Shown: piece after piece, positions 20,601 to 30,168 of the stretch
How the letters are laid out: each line of letters starts with the position of its first letter
Numbering within the stretch: position 1 is the first letter of the stretch
Assembly: GCA_027604005.1 (NCBI GenBank)
Contig: JADGJT010000230.1
Location: forward strand, 1-37,775
DNA from: Dinochytrium kinnereticum
Taxonomy: Eukaryota > Chytridiomycota > Chytridiomycetes > Chytridiales > Chytridiaceae
Direction: 5' to 3'
DNA: 37,775 nucleotides
The notes under the pieces: model-generated
Databases searched by the model: none
Told to the model about the DNA's origin: nothing
The model's input: only the letters and a program-made list of their open reading frames with translations
Program-made: the position numbers and the translations under genes

Positions 20601-21919
20601 TGATTTGCTCTAGCCTCAACAAAAGGCATATCGAAAAAGTCCCCGTTATACGTAACGATGACGTTGGGCTTAATCTCACGAATATGCGTAAAAAACCTTT
20701 GAATAACGGCAAGCTATAGGGTGTCAATACGATAGACTATTAAGAGACTTCAACCTCGTTAGCTTCGTTAAAGATATGAAATGGCCCTTCGAATTCGGGC
20801 TTCGGTGTGTATTCGAAATCGGATATATCTTGAGATACAATATCTCTATTTGTGATAAGGTACCCCTGGTGATTAAATGATGTATCGTTATTTAAACTAT
20901 GAAAAAATTTGCGAATGAGATGATAGCTACCTGTCCATCAACCATGTAGGATATCATCATAATATTATCAAAAGACGAGTCGGGAAATTTGAGGGGTAAC
21001 TTCGTCGTCTCAATGTCATACGCCAAAACGATAGGTTCAGCACGCTTGATCCTATCCCGTCTTACAGTCATTTCAACCTTTCCAAGCTGTTCACGCACTT
21101 CATACCAAAGGCCCACTCGAAAGTCTAATCAAAGATAAACAGACGGTTAAAAGTCATCAAGATTACCGCAGTCAATGGCAGCTCGGATGTAGTAGATGAC
21201 ATCGTACTCTCTAACATCATCTATTGTGACGCCATCAAAAGACTGGTATGCATCGTTGCTAAACAATCCAGGGTCAGCAATTGATAGAGTGCGAGGACGA
21301 ATACCTTGCTGGCTTTCCAAAGGTGCCTCGGCTAGCACGCCTAACCGTCGACAAAACATATTTCCGAACGGAGAGAAGATCCTGGACATTGTTGAAGCTG
21401 AGCTTTAGCAATGTTCGTTTGGTTCCTGCAAGATGGTTTGGCTGAAATACCGTGTCAGTTGTATGAGGGTGATGCAATAGGGGTTGCTCACCAGTGATAA
21501 GTCCTCCTTTTCGACCTTTTCGATAGTAAGGATGGTCTTGGAGAACTTTTGGAGGAGCACTTGCTCAACATCGGGCTCCGTGCCAGGCTAAGAAATGGTG
21601 TGAGCAGAGCGCGGTGGGTCGCAATATCCTACTCTGCATATAACATAGAAGTATGGGCTGTAGGGTATCGTGACCTTGAAAGTTCCCCCATCCTCTTCAA
21701 CAAAGTAAAAGTCCACAGCTGCCTTTAGCGACTGCGAGGAGTCCTTGAGGGATGTCTGCAGTGATGATGTTAGATCATCCGTTTGTCCGCCATCACGCAG
21801 CCAACCGTTGTCATGTTTATCATCCATCCCAGTCTTGTGGCGTTTGACAGCCGCGCAAAGCCCATGCGCAGGTCAAACTCATCCTGGTTGACGACGTCTT
21901 GCTCGGCAATGATGTCCAT
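14662..21919 (-). CDS. POL2: DNA polymerase epsilon catalytic subunit
   Basis: Leading-strand replicative polymerase with proofreading exonuclease; catalytic subunit of the nuclear Pol epsilon holoenzyme. Sixteen exons: 21919-21806, 21755-21633, 21587-21492, 21441-21305, 21258-21164, 21124-20931, 20865-20755, 20713-20579, 20536-20417, 20376-20315, 20270-20090, 20051-19866, 19827-19741, 19696-19056, 19007-15121, 14984-14662; 6,492 nt, about 2,163 residues (human 2,286). Exo I DIETT at Asp225, Exo II YNGDFFD at Asp315, Exo [13 protein letters not shown] at Asp412; Pol motif [13 protein letters not shown] at Asp575, motif C LDTDG at Asp810/Asp812. All catalytic acids are present. CVAC...C plus HKC match the Fe-S cysteines of the catalytic domain. 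The inactive C-terminal half ends in two Cys-pair modules (CSYC...CPEC and CRKC...CKC) needed for accessory-subunit binding. The N-terminus is short before MGFARL. Intron 7's donor could be GTTGAA or the GTCTCT six bases downstream. Confidence 0.96.
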
Positions 21920-22020
21920 GGCCGTCGTCTGCCTGCCTGTGGTGATGGGCACAACCAAATGTTCAGGTGCTCGGACAAGGTGGACAGACAGATCTTTTGA
22001 CAAATTCAGATTCTATTTTG

Positions 22021-23289
22021 CTATAACGTTCCAGCTAGCCGCTCTGCCCTCCACTCGACATACTGGTCAAACAGCGAAGGCCCTGGGTGAGAACACGTTA
22101 GCATTGGTAGGAAGCCCGCTTGCGATGGAGAGGGAACGCGTTGGACTCACAGGCTCCGGACTGATCGTACGCCGTCAGGTCCTCTGGCACCACAAGCGAA
22201 AACTCGTAAAACTGCTCCCACTGATCACGATTGATGACCTTCACTGGTGTCTCCTCCTCTAAGAACGACAAAAACAGCTGTACGTTCTGAAACTTGCTGC
22301 TCTGAAGCAGCAGAGTCCACAATCCCTTGGCTGTTTCAAAAAGGAGAAAGGTAGAGAAATGTGGATAAGAGTTGAGCATTGCCCATATCGAATTTCTTAC
22401 CCATCTTGAGTGGATGGTTAGATCTGATCATCAGCGAAAAGATGCAGATACTCACTTCGACGTCTATATATCTTTCCTGCCCCTCCCGAGCAAACCCAAA
22501 TGCCCATTTGTACAGTGGCCTTAACGCCTCCACATCCTGAATAATGCGCTCGAACGATGGAAACAATGCCTTCAGCTTTTCGTTCGAGTCCACCCTAAGT
22601 CGCAGCAGATAATCATGAGACGGGAACCAAAAAGCATTAATGCAAAATGCAAAATAGAGATAAAGCAAGCAGGATTACTTCATCGCACTCATCCCAGCCA
22701 TCCACTCCGATTGCAAGAATTTTCCCATGTTTTCAGCCTGCACCTACAATAAAATCGAGTTTAGCAACGAGGTTGGCCAGGCCACAATCGCATCATTACC
22801 TTCCATGCGACCACCAAAATTAAATGCTATTATCATTATCCGTTAAAACACCAATGATTAATCAAGTGTAGGTCGCTTACTCCATCTACTGGAATTCCCA
22901 GATCATTGCATAGCCTCTCGATTCCCACAATGTCCATTGCCTCAGGTTCTGCCTCATCTGAAAAGCATGCACATGAATACCCCTGTACCTTCTGATGGAC
23001 AATGTTGCTTACCGACATATGTTCTAAACCACTCCAAGCAAGTCTCCTCAAACGAGCGCCTTGGCGGGATGCTGCCGTGCATGCGTCAGGAAATGGGAAT
23101 GACAAGAATGAGATCTACGCATGCATACCCATATCCCCCATTGACATCAATCGCATCATCATCTCACCTCACAGCAGCTCCATTCGCACCTCGCGCTCTC
23201 TTTGGCCGTGAGCTGGCCGATATCGTCGTTGTTGTGGCTGCGCTTGTGTCGTCTTGACGTGTTGCTGCCTTTTTTCTCTTTGGCCCCAT
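22021..23289 (-). CDS. DCN1-like protein (DCUN1 domain), neddylation E3 cofactor
   Basis: Helps Ubc12 transfer NEDD8/Rub1 to cullins. Nine exons: 23289-23168, 23071-23013, 22957-22881, 22826-22800, 22743-22679, 22594-22456, 22404-22401, 22330-22151, 22082-22021; 735 nt, about 244 residues, like DCUN1D4/5 (about 237). The N-terminus is basic (PKRKK, RPKRARG), a likely nuclear signal as in DCUN1D4/5. Then CLEWFRTYV, GIERLCNDLGI, LVVAWKVQAENMGKFLQSEW, SNEKLKALFPSF, YKWAFGFAREGQER and the closing YDQSGAWPSLFDQYVEW give the full PONY/DCUN1 fold. Two micro-exons (27 nt and 4 nt) are needed to keep frame; with them the family alignment is continuous (DVEMAKGLW). The stop lies 101 bp upstream of the POL2 start. 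The start is 37 bp from the divergent hydrolase start, so the two must share a promoter region. Confidence 0.9.
22401..22404 (-). other. 4-nt micro-exon of the DCN1-like gene
   Basis: The minus strand reads ...CACTCAAG|ATGG|GTAAGA. The upstream exon ends in phase 0 (GAC GTC GAA, donor GTGAGT) and the downstream exon starts with two bases (acceptor GAAACAG). Inserting ATGG alone restores phase and gives DVEMAKGLW, matching the family pattern LDLEMA. No other AG in the interval gives both phase and similarity. Confidence 0.6.
22800..22826 (-). other. 27-nt micro-exon of the DCN1-like gene
   Basis: Flanked by ATAATAG acceptor and GTAATG donor, phase 0 on both sides. Encodes HLILVVAWK, the strongly conserved core-helix segment of DCUN1 proteins. 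Confidence 0.8.
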
Positions 23290-23326
23290 CTGAGTTGTGA
23301 AACTTACAATTGACAAACCGCTTGTG
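23290..23326. promoter_or_regulatory. 37-bp divergent intergenic spacer, shared promoter
   Basis: Only 37 bp separate the ATG of the DCN1-like gene (23289, minus) from the ATG of the hydrolase gene (23327, plus). Each promoter must overlap the other gene's 5' UTR or coding sequence, unless one start is wrong. No TATA box is visible. Confidence 0.5.
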
Positions 23327-25408
23327 ATGGCGACTGATGGCCTGATACATCTCAGCACCAAAGCACGATGGGTGAACGGAACCGGATACGTCCTCATTCT
23401 GCTGGGCGTGCTGACGCCGCTGAGGTGAGCATCTTGTTTAGGTGCCTGGTTGTACCCGCAGTGTTCCTACGCTGCTTCCGGTCCCCCGTCTCGTCAATCG
23501 GCAACCTAATTCTAAAATGCAGGATGGTCGTGTACCTCTCTCCGGTCGTATGTCTCCTGCTTCTCATGGAACCGTTCATGCCTGAAAATGCATTGAAAGG
23601 TATTATTCCCGCGTCAGCGTCTGGAAGGTTTGCCTTGTCGGTTTACTGCACGATCGAGACGATCTGGGGGATTTACTATGCAACGACCAAGGTAGCTTGC
23701 AGATTATCACATGAGCAATCCCTGAAGGTATCTTTTATCCCAAACATCGCAGAATCGCCTTGGAAAGCATAATGATAACCCTCCATCGCTGGAAGAATCA
23801 TGCGGAAAGTCCATGCTTGAAGCCAACGATGGACATTCTATCCGCATGCGCTTCTTCCTCCGATGTCGGCGGGATGTCAAGAGCGTTGAGAAGTTTACAT
23901 CAAAGTGGTTCCTGGGATTCCCAAGATATTACAGCTTGAGAGTTGGTAAGCACTTAATCATCGTGAATGAACATGCGGTGACCGATCGAACAGGCGATAT
24001 TAGAGAATGGCTCAGTTGGGCGTTCTTCTCAACTGTGCCCGAAAACCTTGCTGAAGACGAGAAAGATGATTTGGAAAATATGATTGAGACTTTTCAGCAT
24101 GGGACGTTGGAGCCCCTAAAGGAAGGTCGATCAGGCGCAAGGTGTATTAAGCTGACTCTTGATGAGCTTCGATCGCAAGTTCGGCCCTTTATTTTCTATG
24201 TGGTATGTTCTTTTTGCTTGATAGTAGGACCATTTCTCATCAGCGATGTTACGTAGGCTACGATGGCTGTGGACTTTTATGCTTTTACAAACCTGTCCCT
24301 CTTTAAGTTTACAAGGCACTACTCATCTAATGGGAAGTTCACATATTGGACTTCTCCTGCCATTGGAGGAACATATGCTAAATCCGAAGACCCCATCTTT
24401 TTCGTTCATGGCATTGGAATAGGTTGGTTTAAGTTTGCATTTACTTTGTTAGAGTGTAGTTTGCTTGTTTGTTTTCCCCCAAAAAAATACTAACTTTCAA
24501 AAATATTAAGGTCTCTTTGCCTACCTTTCTTTTATCTTTCGTATGCGCGCGAGGTTTCCCCAGCGGCGAATAATTCTTTTGGAACTGCGCCATGTTTCCA
24601 GTAAGTCATGCAACCCTCTTTATTGAATTTCTCCCATCTTTTTCTGGATCTTCTATCTGTGCCTTTTCCGGTTATTTCATACCCAGTTTGTTTTCTAAAA
24701 CGAAGCATACATGCTTTTTTCAATCTAACTTAATTCTTCTGGCAGTGCAACTAGCCGATGAGGTTCCAACCATGTTGGAAACCTTTAAAGCCGTTGACGA
24801 TATCTACAAAAAACTTCGAATCAAGAAGGCGGTGTGGATAGGCCACTCTCTTGGGACCGTCGTCTGCTCATGGATGTGCAAGCGTCGACCCGACTTAATT
24901 TCTCAAGTGATATTTATCGATCCGATCGTAAGTAAACTTAGACTACAGGTCGATCACCGCCTAACTCTTCTCTTTCAATTCTACGCAAACAAAATGAAGG
25001 TGTTTGCTCTATTCGAACCAGACGTTGCTTTCAACTTCCTGTACCGTAACCCCGGAAACGGCTTCCAGCTTCTTATGTGGTTCTTGGCGGTAAGGCCTCT
25101 TTCTTTTTTATTCATGTAAAGAAAGTGACTAATCCAGCTTATAGTCCCAAGAGCTCTACATAGCTCACTCCCTTCGTCGGCATTTCTGGTGGTACCAAGC
25201 CATCCTCTTTCCCGAGGATCTCCCAGAGACAACGGTCCCAGCCAGAGTGTTTCTGTCAGAGTGCGATCAAATCATTTCGTGTAGCCGGGTTTTGTCGCAT
25301 TTGAAGGAGTATAAAGTGTGGGTGAAGGAATGGAAGAATTTCAGGCATGGGCAGTTTGCGGTGAAGCTTGAGGCGCAGTTGGAGGTTTTTGATGTTTTGG
25401 GGCGTTAG
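23327..25408 (+). CDS. Membrane-anchored alpha/beta hydrolase
   Basis: Predicted serine hydrolase; substrate unknown, possibly lipid or ester. Nine exons: 23327-23424, 23523-23691, 23753-23945, 23994-24202, 24257-24422, 24511-24600, 24746-24927, 25000-25089, 25145-25408; 1,461 nt, 486 residues. The N-terminus has hydrophobic segments GYVLILLGVLTPL, MVVYLSPVVCLLLLM and FALSVYCTIETIWGIYY, so it is probably embedded in or anchored to a membrane. A cytosolic-like region (WFLGFPRYYSLRVGDIREWLSWAFF) is typical of a fungal subfamily. The fold core has oxyanion motif FFVHGIGIG (His274), nucleophile elbow GHSLG (Ser343), and probable Asp440 and His467 in SECDQ and FRHGQF, completing the triad. The start is the first in-frame ATG upstream of the first membrane segment. 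Intron 5 uses a GTTGGT donor. Confidence 0.88.
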
Positions 25409-26075
25409 ATTTTTGTATTGTGTTGGCCTCTGTTAATTTCTTCTGCAGTTGGAAGCTTGACTGTTTTATGGGGAGGTGGCTGACAGTTGGTTTTTTAAAA
25501 TCTTACTTTGTCTCTCGTGTGTTGGGGTCGGTCGGGGTTCTGCGAAGAAGGGAACGGAACCAAAGATCCTAATTTTATTTCTCTTGTTTTTTTTTTACCG
25601 TAAACGCTCGACAGGGGCATCATTTTCTTATTAACGTTTACTTCTCGCATGATGTTTATAACTAAGAAGCGGTTGGGCAACTATATTGGAAGTGGGGCCG
25701 TGAATGGTTTTTGTTTTTTGTTTGTGTTTTTTTATTGTTTTAGTGTTGCTGCGATTTCAGCACCAGAGTGGTTTTAATAAACGTTGAGAGAGAAGTGCAC
25801 CCACCTTCACCTCAACCTTGTCTTATCGCCTCACCCCAAAGTCGCTGCTTGAGGCCCCCCAACTCATCGTTCAATCGAGCGGTAAAAGCAGGTGCCAACC
25901 CCGAAAATCCGTTCCCAAATTCTTTGTTTCCTTTGTGTGAATGGACCAAGAAATTTCGTGACCGTGTTGCGGTGGATAATAACGAGCACAGGGAGGCACG
26001 TCGCTCCACCCATCCGCATCCTTCAAGCCACCCTTGAGGCATTCCCTCCTTAAAAGGGTGAGAGCGACGTAGGAA
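25409..26075. other. Intergenic region
   Basis: T-rich 3' UTR of the hydrolase gene, with an AATAAA-like motif near 25776, then C-rich sequence leading into the next gene. A short open frame at 25768-26037 has no recognisable domain and is not annotated. Confidence 0.5.
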
Positions 26076-29000
26076 ATGCATGATCAGAACACCCCGCCCG
26101 CAACACCCCACATTGCAACTCCTGGATCACTTCTCAAACACGCCGCAAGCGCTTCGAAATGCAGGCGCGTTTACCTCCAAACACCTCGACCGCCTCCTCA
26201 CACGTCGGTGGGGAAGGGTGTCGGATCACAATCTCACATACGGTTCCCCATCCTCCCCCATGTGGAGAACGATGCGACGTTCTCACACAAGATGCATGCT
26301 GGGACGCCACCAGAGGGATGTGTTCAGCACGTGAGGGAGTTCAACCTCTTGTTCAAGAAGAAACGAGGGGGAGGGGGAGGTGATACTGCGGAGGTTGCTT
26401 CGAGGTCGGTTGTGTTTCCGTCGCTGGTTCGGGAGGAGAGGAAGCTGATGGATGGGGTCACCAAACCGCCTTTCAGGGGGCACATTCCTTTGTTCCATGA
26501 TCATGGTGCGGGGCCTCACGTGGGATCATGGATTCCTGATCCGTTTATACGATGGGTGGAGACGGCGAGGTTGGCTGTTCCCTCTGAGAAGGGAGGGAAG
26601 AAGCGAGGGGGTAGGGATGCGGGATGCGTTCCTGGGGTTGGTGCACCCTTGGGAAGTTTGGAGAGAGGAGGGAAGGGACCTTTTGTGAGTGGGAAATGGG
26701 TTGCGGAGAATGGGGAGGTGTTTGTTGTGCCGAGGATTGTTAGGAATGAGGTTGTGGAGGATCCGAGGATTGCTTTGACTTTGTCGAGACATGTTTGGGA
26801 TGGAGGTAAGGCGTTTGGTTGTGTTTGTCTTTTCTGTTTGTTTCTGTTGTTTTGTGTTGTTGCTTTTTTTTGGTGGGAAGGGGGGTTAGGGCATTGGAGG
26901 TGGGAACGTTTACGTTCTTTCCTTTTCGTTTTCTTTGGGATGTGTTTGAAGGTTAATGTATTTTGTTGCTTGGTTCCGTTGTTTTGATATCATTCCTTTA
27001 TTTTTATTGGATATATTGGTTTATGAGCGAATGTCTTCCGGCAAACCTCGTCGTTAATTATCCAATACCTCAATTCACAACATTCGATCTTTTTCCGTTC
27101 CCCCTCACAAGTTTCACTCTTCAATCATTATCGGTTCCAAAACACATCCTTCTATTTCTATTAACCCTAACCACCGTACTCAAACTCTTCTACCCCTTTA
27201 ACAAAAAACGATCCAAAACAACCACAAAATTAGGCGGAGACGTCCGCCTATCCTCCAACGGTGACCTAGTCTACAGAGTCGAGCAAAAATTTGTTGGAGC
27301 GCGGCACACGTTGTTTTTAAGGAACGGTAAGGGTAAGAAGGTGATTAAGATTGAAGAGAGACATGGGGTAAGTTTTTTGATATGAGTTTCTTTTCATTTT
27401 TATTTTTTTGGTTGTGAATTTGTCTTGATGGAATGGTTGGTTGTTCCTGATTTCCTTGGATGGTGGGGAGAGCTCCGATTTTCCGCTTCTCTCTTTCTCT
27501 TCATCTGTACGTTTACTTGGTTTTTTTGTTTTGGGTTTGGGGTTTGTGAATTGGTGGGTTTTGACTGTTTTGCTTTTTGTGCGAGTTGTGGTTTAGCATT
27601 TCTTTCGATATGCGGGTTTTTGAATGTGGATGTTTTTTTGGTAGCCATGGTACTTTAGTTTTGATTTTTTTTGCTTTTTGTGTGGGCCCAAGTTTAGCAT
27701 TTCTTTTGGTATGCGGTTTTTGTTGATGTTTTTTGGCAGTCACGGTAGATTGGTTCTTTTGGTTCCTTTCCTCATTTCTGTTCTCTTCTTGATTTGTTAT
27801 GCTACAATCATCTCTTTCAAGAACCCCATCCCAGTATATTACAAATGATTTCGTCTTATATCTCTCCTATAGAAAAACCACCTCACACCTTAATCACCCA
27901 CCAGCCTTTCAACCACTAACCCACCCCTCCCCCCAAACGCCTTCTCTCCAACCCCTCCAGTGGTCCGGCTACAACTACGACGTCCACCATCGCACCCCAA
28001 CAGGCTGGTCCCTCCTAGGCACGCTCGACCGAACCTCCCCATGTGCCCAAACAGGTCCCGCAACCTCCATCTTTGGCGGTCCGTCTCCCGTCAAATCTTG
28101 TTTCTCGAATTTGGAGAATGGGCATGGGGTTATTGGTGGTGAGGGGATTGGGAGGTGTGGGGTTGGACCTGGTGGTGGATTGGCGGGGGGAGTGGGGGTT
28201 GGTGGGGTTATGGGGTTGGCTTCTTCGACGGGGTGTGCGGGGGGAGCGCCGTTTTTGGGGTTTTCAAGGTTGGAGATGAGGTGTCATAGTCGGTGTGTTG
28301 TTATGATGGGTGAGTGATTCTTTCTTTCTTTCATTCCTTTTTTTTTGGTGATTTGAAAGGGTGGGGGAATGGGCGGGTTTATCGGTTGTTGGGGGGGTTT
28401 GGTTGTTTAATTTCTTATTATTGGTTTGTTGTTTGTTTTTTTTTCTGTGTCGGTCGTCTTGTATCTGATTTTTAGATATCACTTTATAACGGGTTTCGAA
28501 TTTCTCTGTTTGCTTTGTTTCCTTCACCGTTTGCTTTCTTTTTTGCCATCGGCTCATCAGCGCAGTCGGTTTTTTCACACCCCATAATCTCTTTCAAAAA
28601 ACCCTTCTAATTCAATCTTCCCAAACACAACCATCTCGAAAAAAAAGGCGATCCCGCGCAAAAAGTCTACCGCTTCATTGACTACCGAACCTCCAAACAC
28701 ATGGGCTCCCTTATCCGACAATCCGACCACACACCGACTCCCCCTCGCCGACTCCCCAAAAAATCCTACAAGAGGTCCTGCAAATGCGCACCAAAACATC
28801 CGTCCACCACCACCTGTCCCCATCCACCTCAACCCCCCATAGCCACCGCGTCTGTTGATTTTTTTGATCGCTGGGAGCTGGTGGTAGAACCTTGTGACAT
28901 TCAAACGATGACGGAGGACGAAGGAGAGGGGGAGGAGGAGAAGCGATCCAACCATCACCTCTTTCCTCCCAAACACAGTAAATCCATTCGTGGGTGCTTT

Positions 29001-29522
29001 CTGTCACGACTGGGGTTCCCACCTGAGATGTTTTTGGCGGCCTCCGTCACCGCTCAACTCATGACAGACAGCATGGACGTAACGGGGACTCGAAACCCTC
29101 ACGATCCACGTCGTCCACTCTCCTCATCTCGACTCCACGCAGAGGAGGGAGGAGGCGTTGATCCTCATCAACCTTCACCGCGGTCGAGACCCCAGGACCC
29201 AAAGACAGAGATGACCCGACGACGGTTTCTGATGTCGGCCGCGGTGGAGGTTGGAAGACGGAAGGCGGTTATCGCGCGACGCGTCTTGAGACAGCGGAAG
29301 GTGGTTGAGGAGGGTTTGAGAAGGTGTGATGAGTTTGCGGAGCCGAGACGGCTGGAGGAGGGGGAGGCGGGGGAGGAGGAGGATGTGGTGCATTTGAATG
29401 GGATGGCGATTCATAGGACGGATAGCCGGGTGGGGATGCAGGCTGTGGTTGTGGCGGCTGCTGAGGAGGAGATTGAGAGGAGATGGAGGGGCGTTGTTGC
29501 GAGGTGGAGACGTGATGGGTAG
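26076..29522 (+). CDS. LURP-one-related / tubby-C-like fold protein
   Basis: Tentative exons: 26076-26805, 27234-27367, 27961-28309, 28648-29522; 2,088 nt, about 695 residues. The join 26805|27234 gives IALTLSRHVWDGGGDVRLSS, then NGDLVYRVEQKFVGARHTLF and LRNGKGKKVIKIEE. This is the beta-strand pattern of LURP-one/phospholipid-scramblase-like (tubby C-terminal-like) proteins: a strand, a D-x-x-G turn, then a VxxVE strand. Exon 3 adds WSGYNYDVHHRTPTGWSLLG and exon 4 GDPAQKVYRFIDYRTSKHMG with RWELVVEPCDI, resembling the second half of the fold. A Gly-rich insertion (28140-28260) and a basic/acidic tail are unusual. The first 230 residues are disordered, with no known domain. Function unknown: such folds bind membranes or phosphoinositides. 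The exon 3 and 4 acceptors (CTCCAG and an A-rich AAG) are weak. Confidence 0.5.
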
Positions 29523-29904
29523 TGAGTGGTGCGGTGCAATCTTTTTTATTTTATTTGATATTTATTTCATACTGCCTGTTGTGATGTGGAGCAAGTCTTT
29601 ATTTTTGAATTGCATCCTTTTTGCATATTATTATTATTATTATTGTTTTATTTAGTGTTCCTTGTTAACAACACTCACCAGAGTTATATCTTTCTTTTTC
29701 TTTTCTTTTCTTGGAGTGATTTAAATTCCCGACAGAGAGCAGGCATGCAATGGATTAAAAATTTAATAAAGTTCTTGCAGCCAAGAAAGCAATCAACAGA
29801 AGAGAAAACGCTTTATTAAATTATATTTAATTAATAACAATACATTCATTCATACTGGGATGATGCCATTGAAACGAGGGGAAACCAACAGACCTCCGCT
29901 TCTG

Positions 29905-29979
29905 ATTGGTGCGCATCCGTGCCAGCCAGCGGCAGGTAGAAACCTTGCAGCGTGGGCGCCCGCCCATTGGCCAGCCAAT
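29905..29979. promoter_or_regulatory. CCAAT-box cluster
   Basis: ATTGG at 29905-29909 and 29966-29970 and CCAAT at 29975-29979 (the last two form an inverted pair, ATTGGCCAGCCAAT). They lie 190-265 bp upstream of the 7TM start codon. The spacing and position fit HAP/NF-Y binding. Confidence 0.5.
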
Positions 29980-30115
29980 GAAAACGATTGCATGGCGATG
30001 TGTGTGACGCGTGGTGGCACAGAGTCCGATAAAGGTTAACGTCAGTGAGCACCAGCCAGGCAGCAGCGGAATAAAACAAACTCTTTTTCTCTCCCGCTCA
30101 CTCGACCTCGGAACG

Positions 30116-30166
30116 ACGACAGCGACGACGACGAGGACATCGACGACGACGACGACGACGACGGAG
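30116..30166. repeat. GAC trinucleotide repeat in 5' leader
   Basis: Interrupted (GAC)n/(ACG)n run immediately before the ATG at 30169. It lies in the presumed 5' UTR of the 7TM gene. Confidence 0.8.
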
Positions 30167-30168
30167 AG

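Larger units (their letters stand above)
29523..30168. other. Intergenic region and promoter of the 7TM gene
   Basis: Starts with an AT-rich 3' flank (ATT microsatellite near 29628-29645, AATAAA near 29765), then a more GC-rich promoter with CCAAT boxes and a GAC-repeat leader. No coding frame is supported. Confidence 0.55.

Noticed and set aside
23752..23772. A 25-nt intron (GTATCT...GCAG) in the hydrolase gene
   Set aside because: Too short to splice; a donor 36 nt upstream (23692) gives a 61-nt intron in the same phase.
28575..28976. Minus-strand open frame opposite exon 4 of the LURP-like gene
   Set aside because: Arises from the C-rich strand bias; the plus-strand frame has the fold-like motifs and continues from the previous exons.
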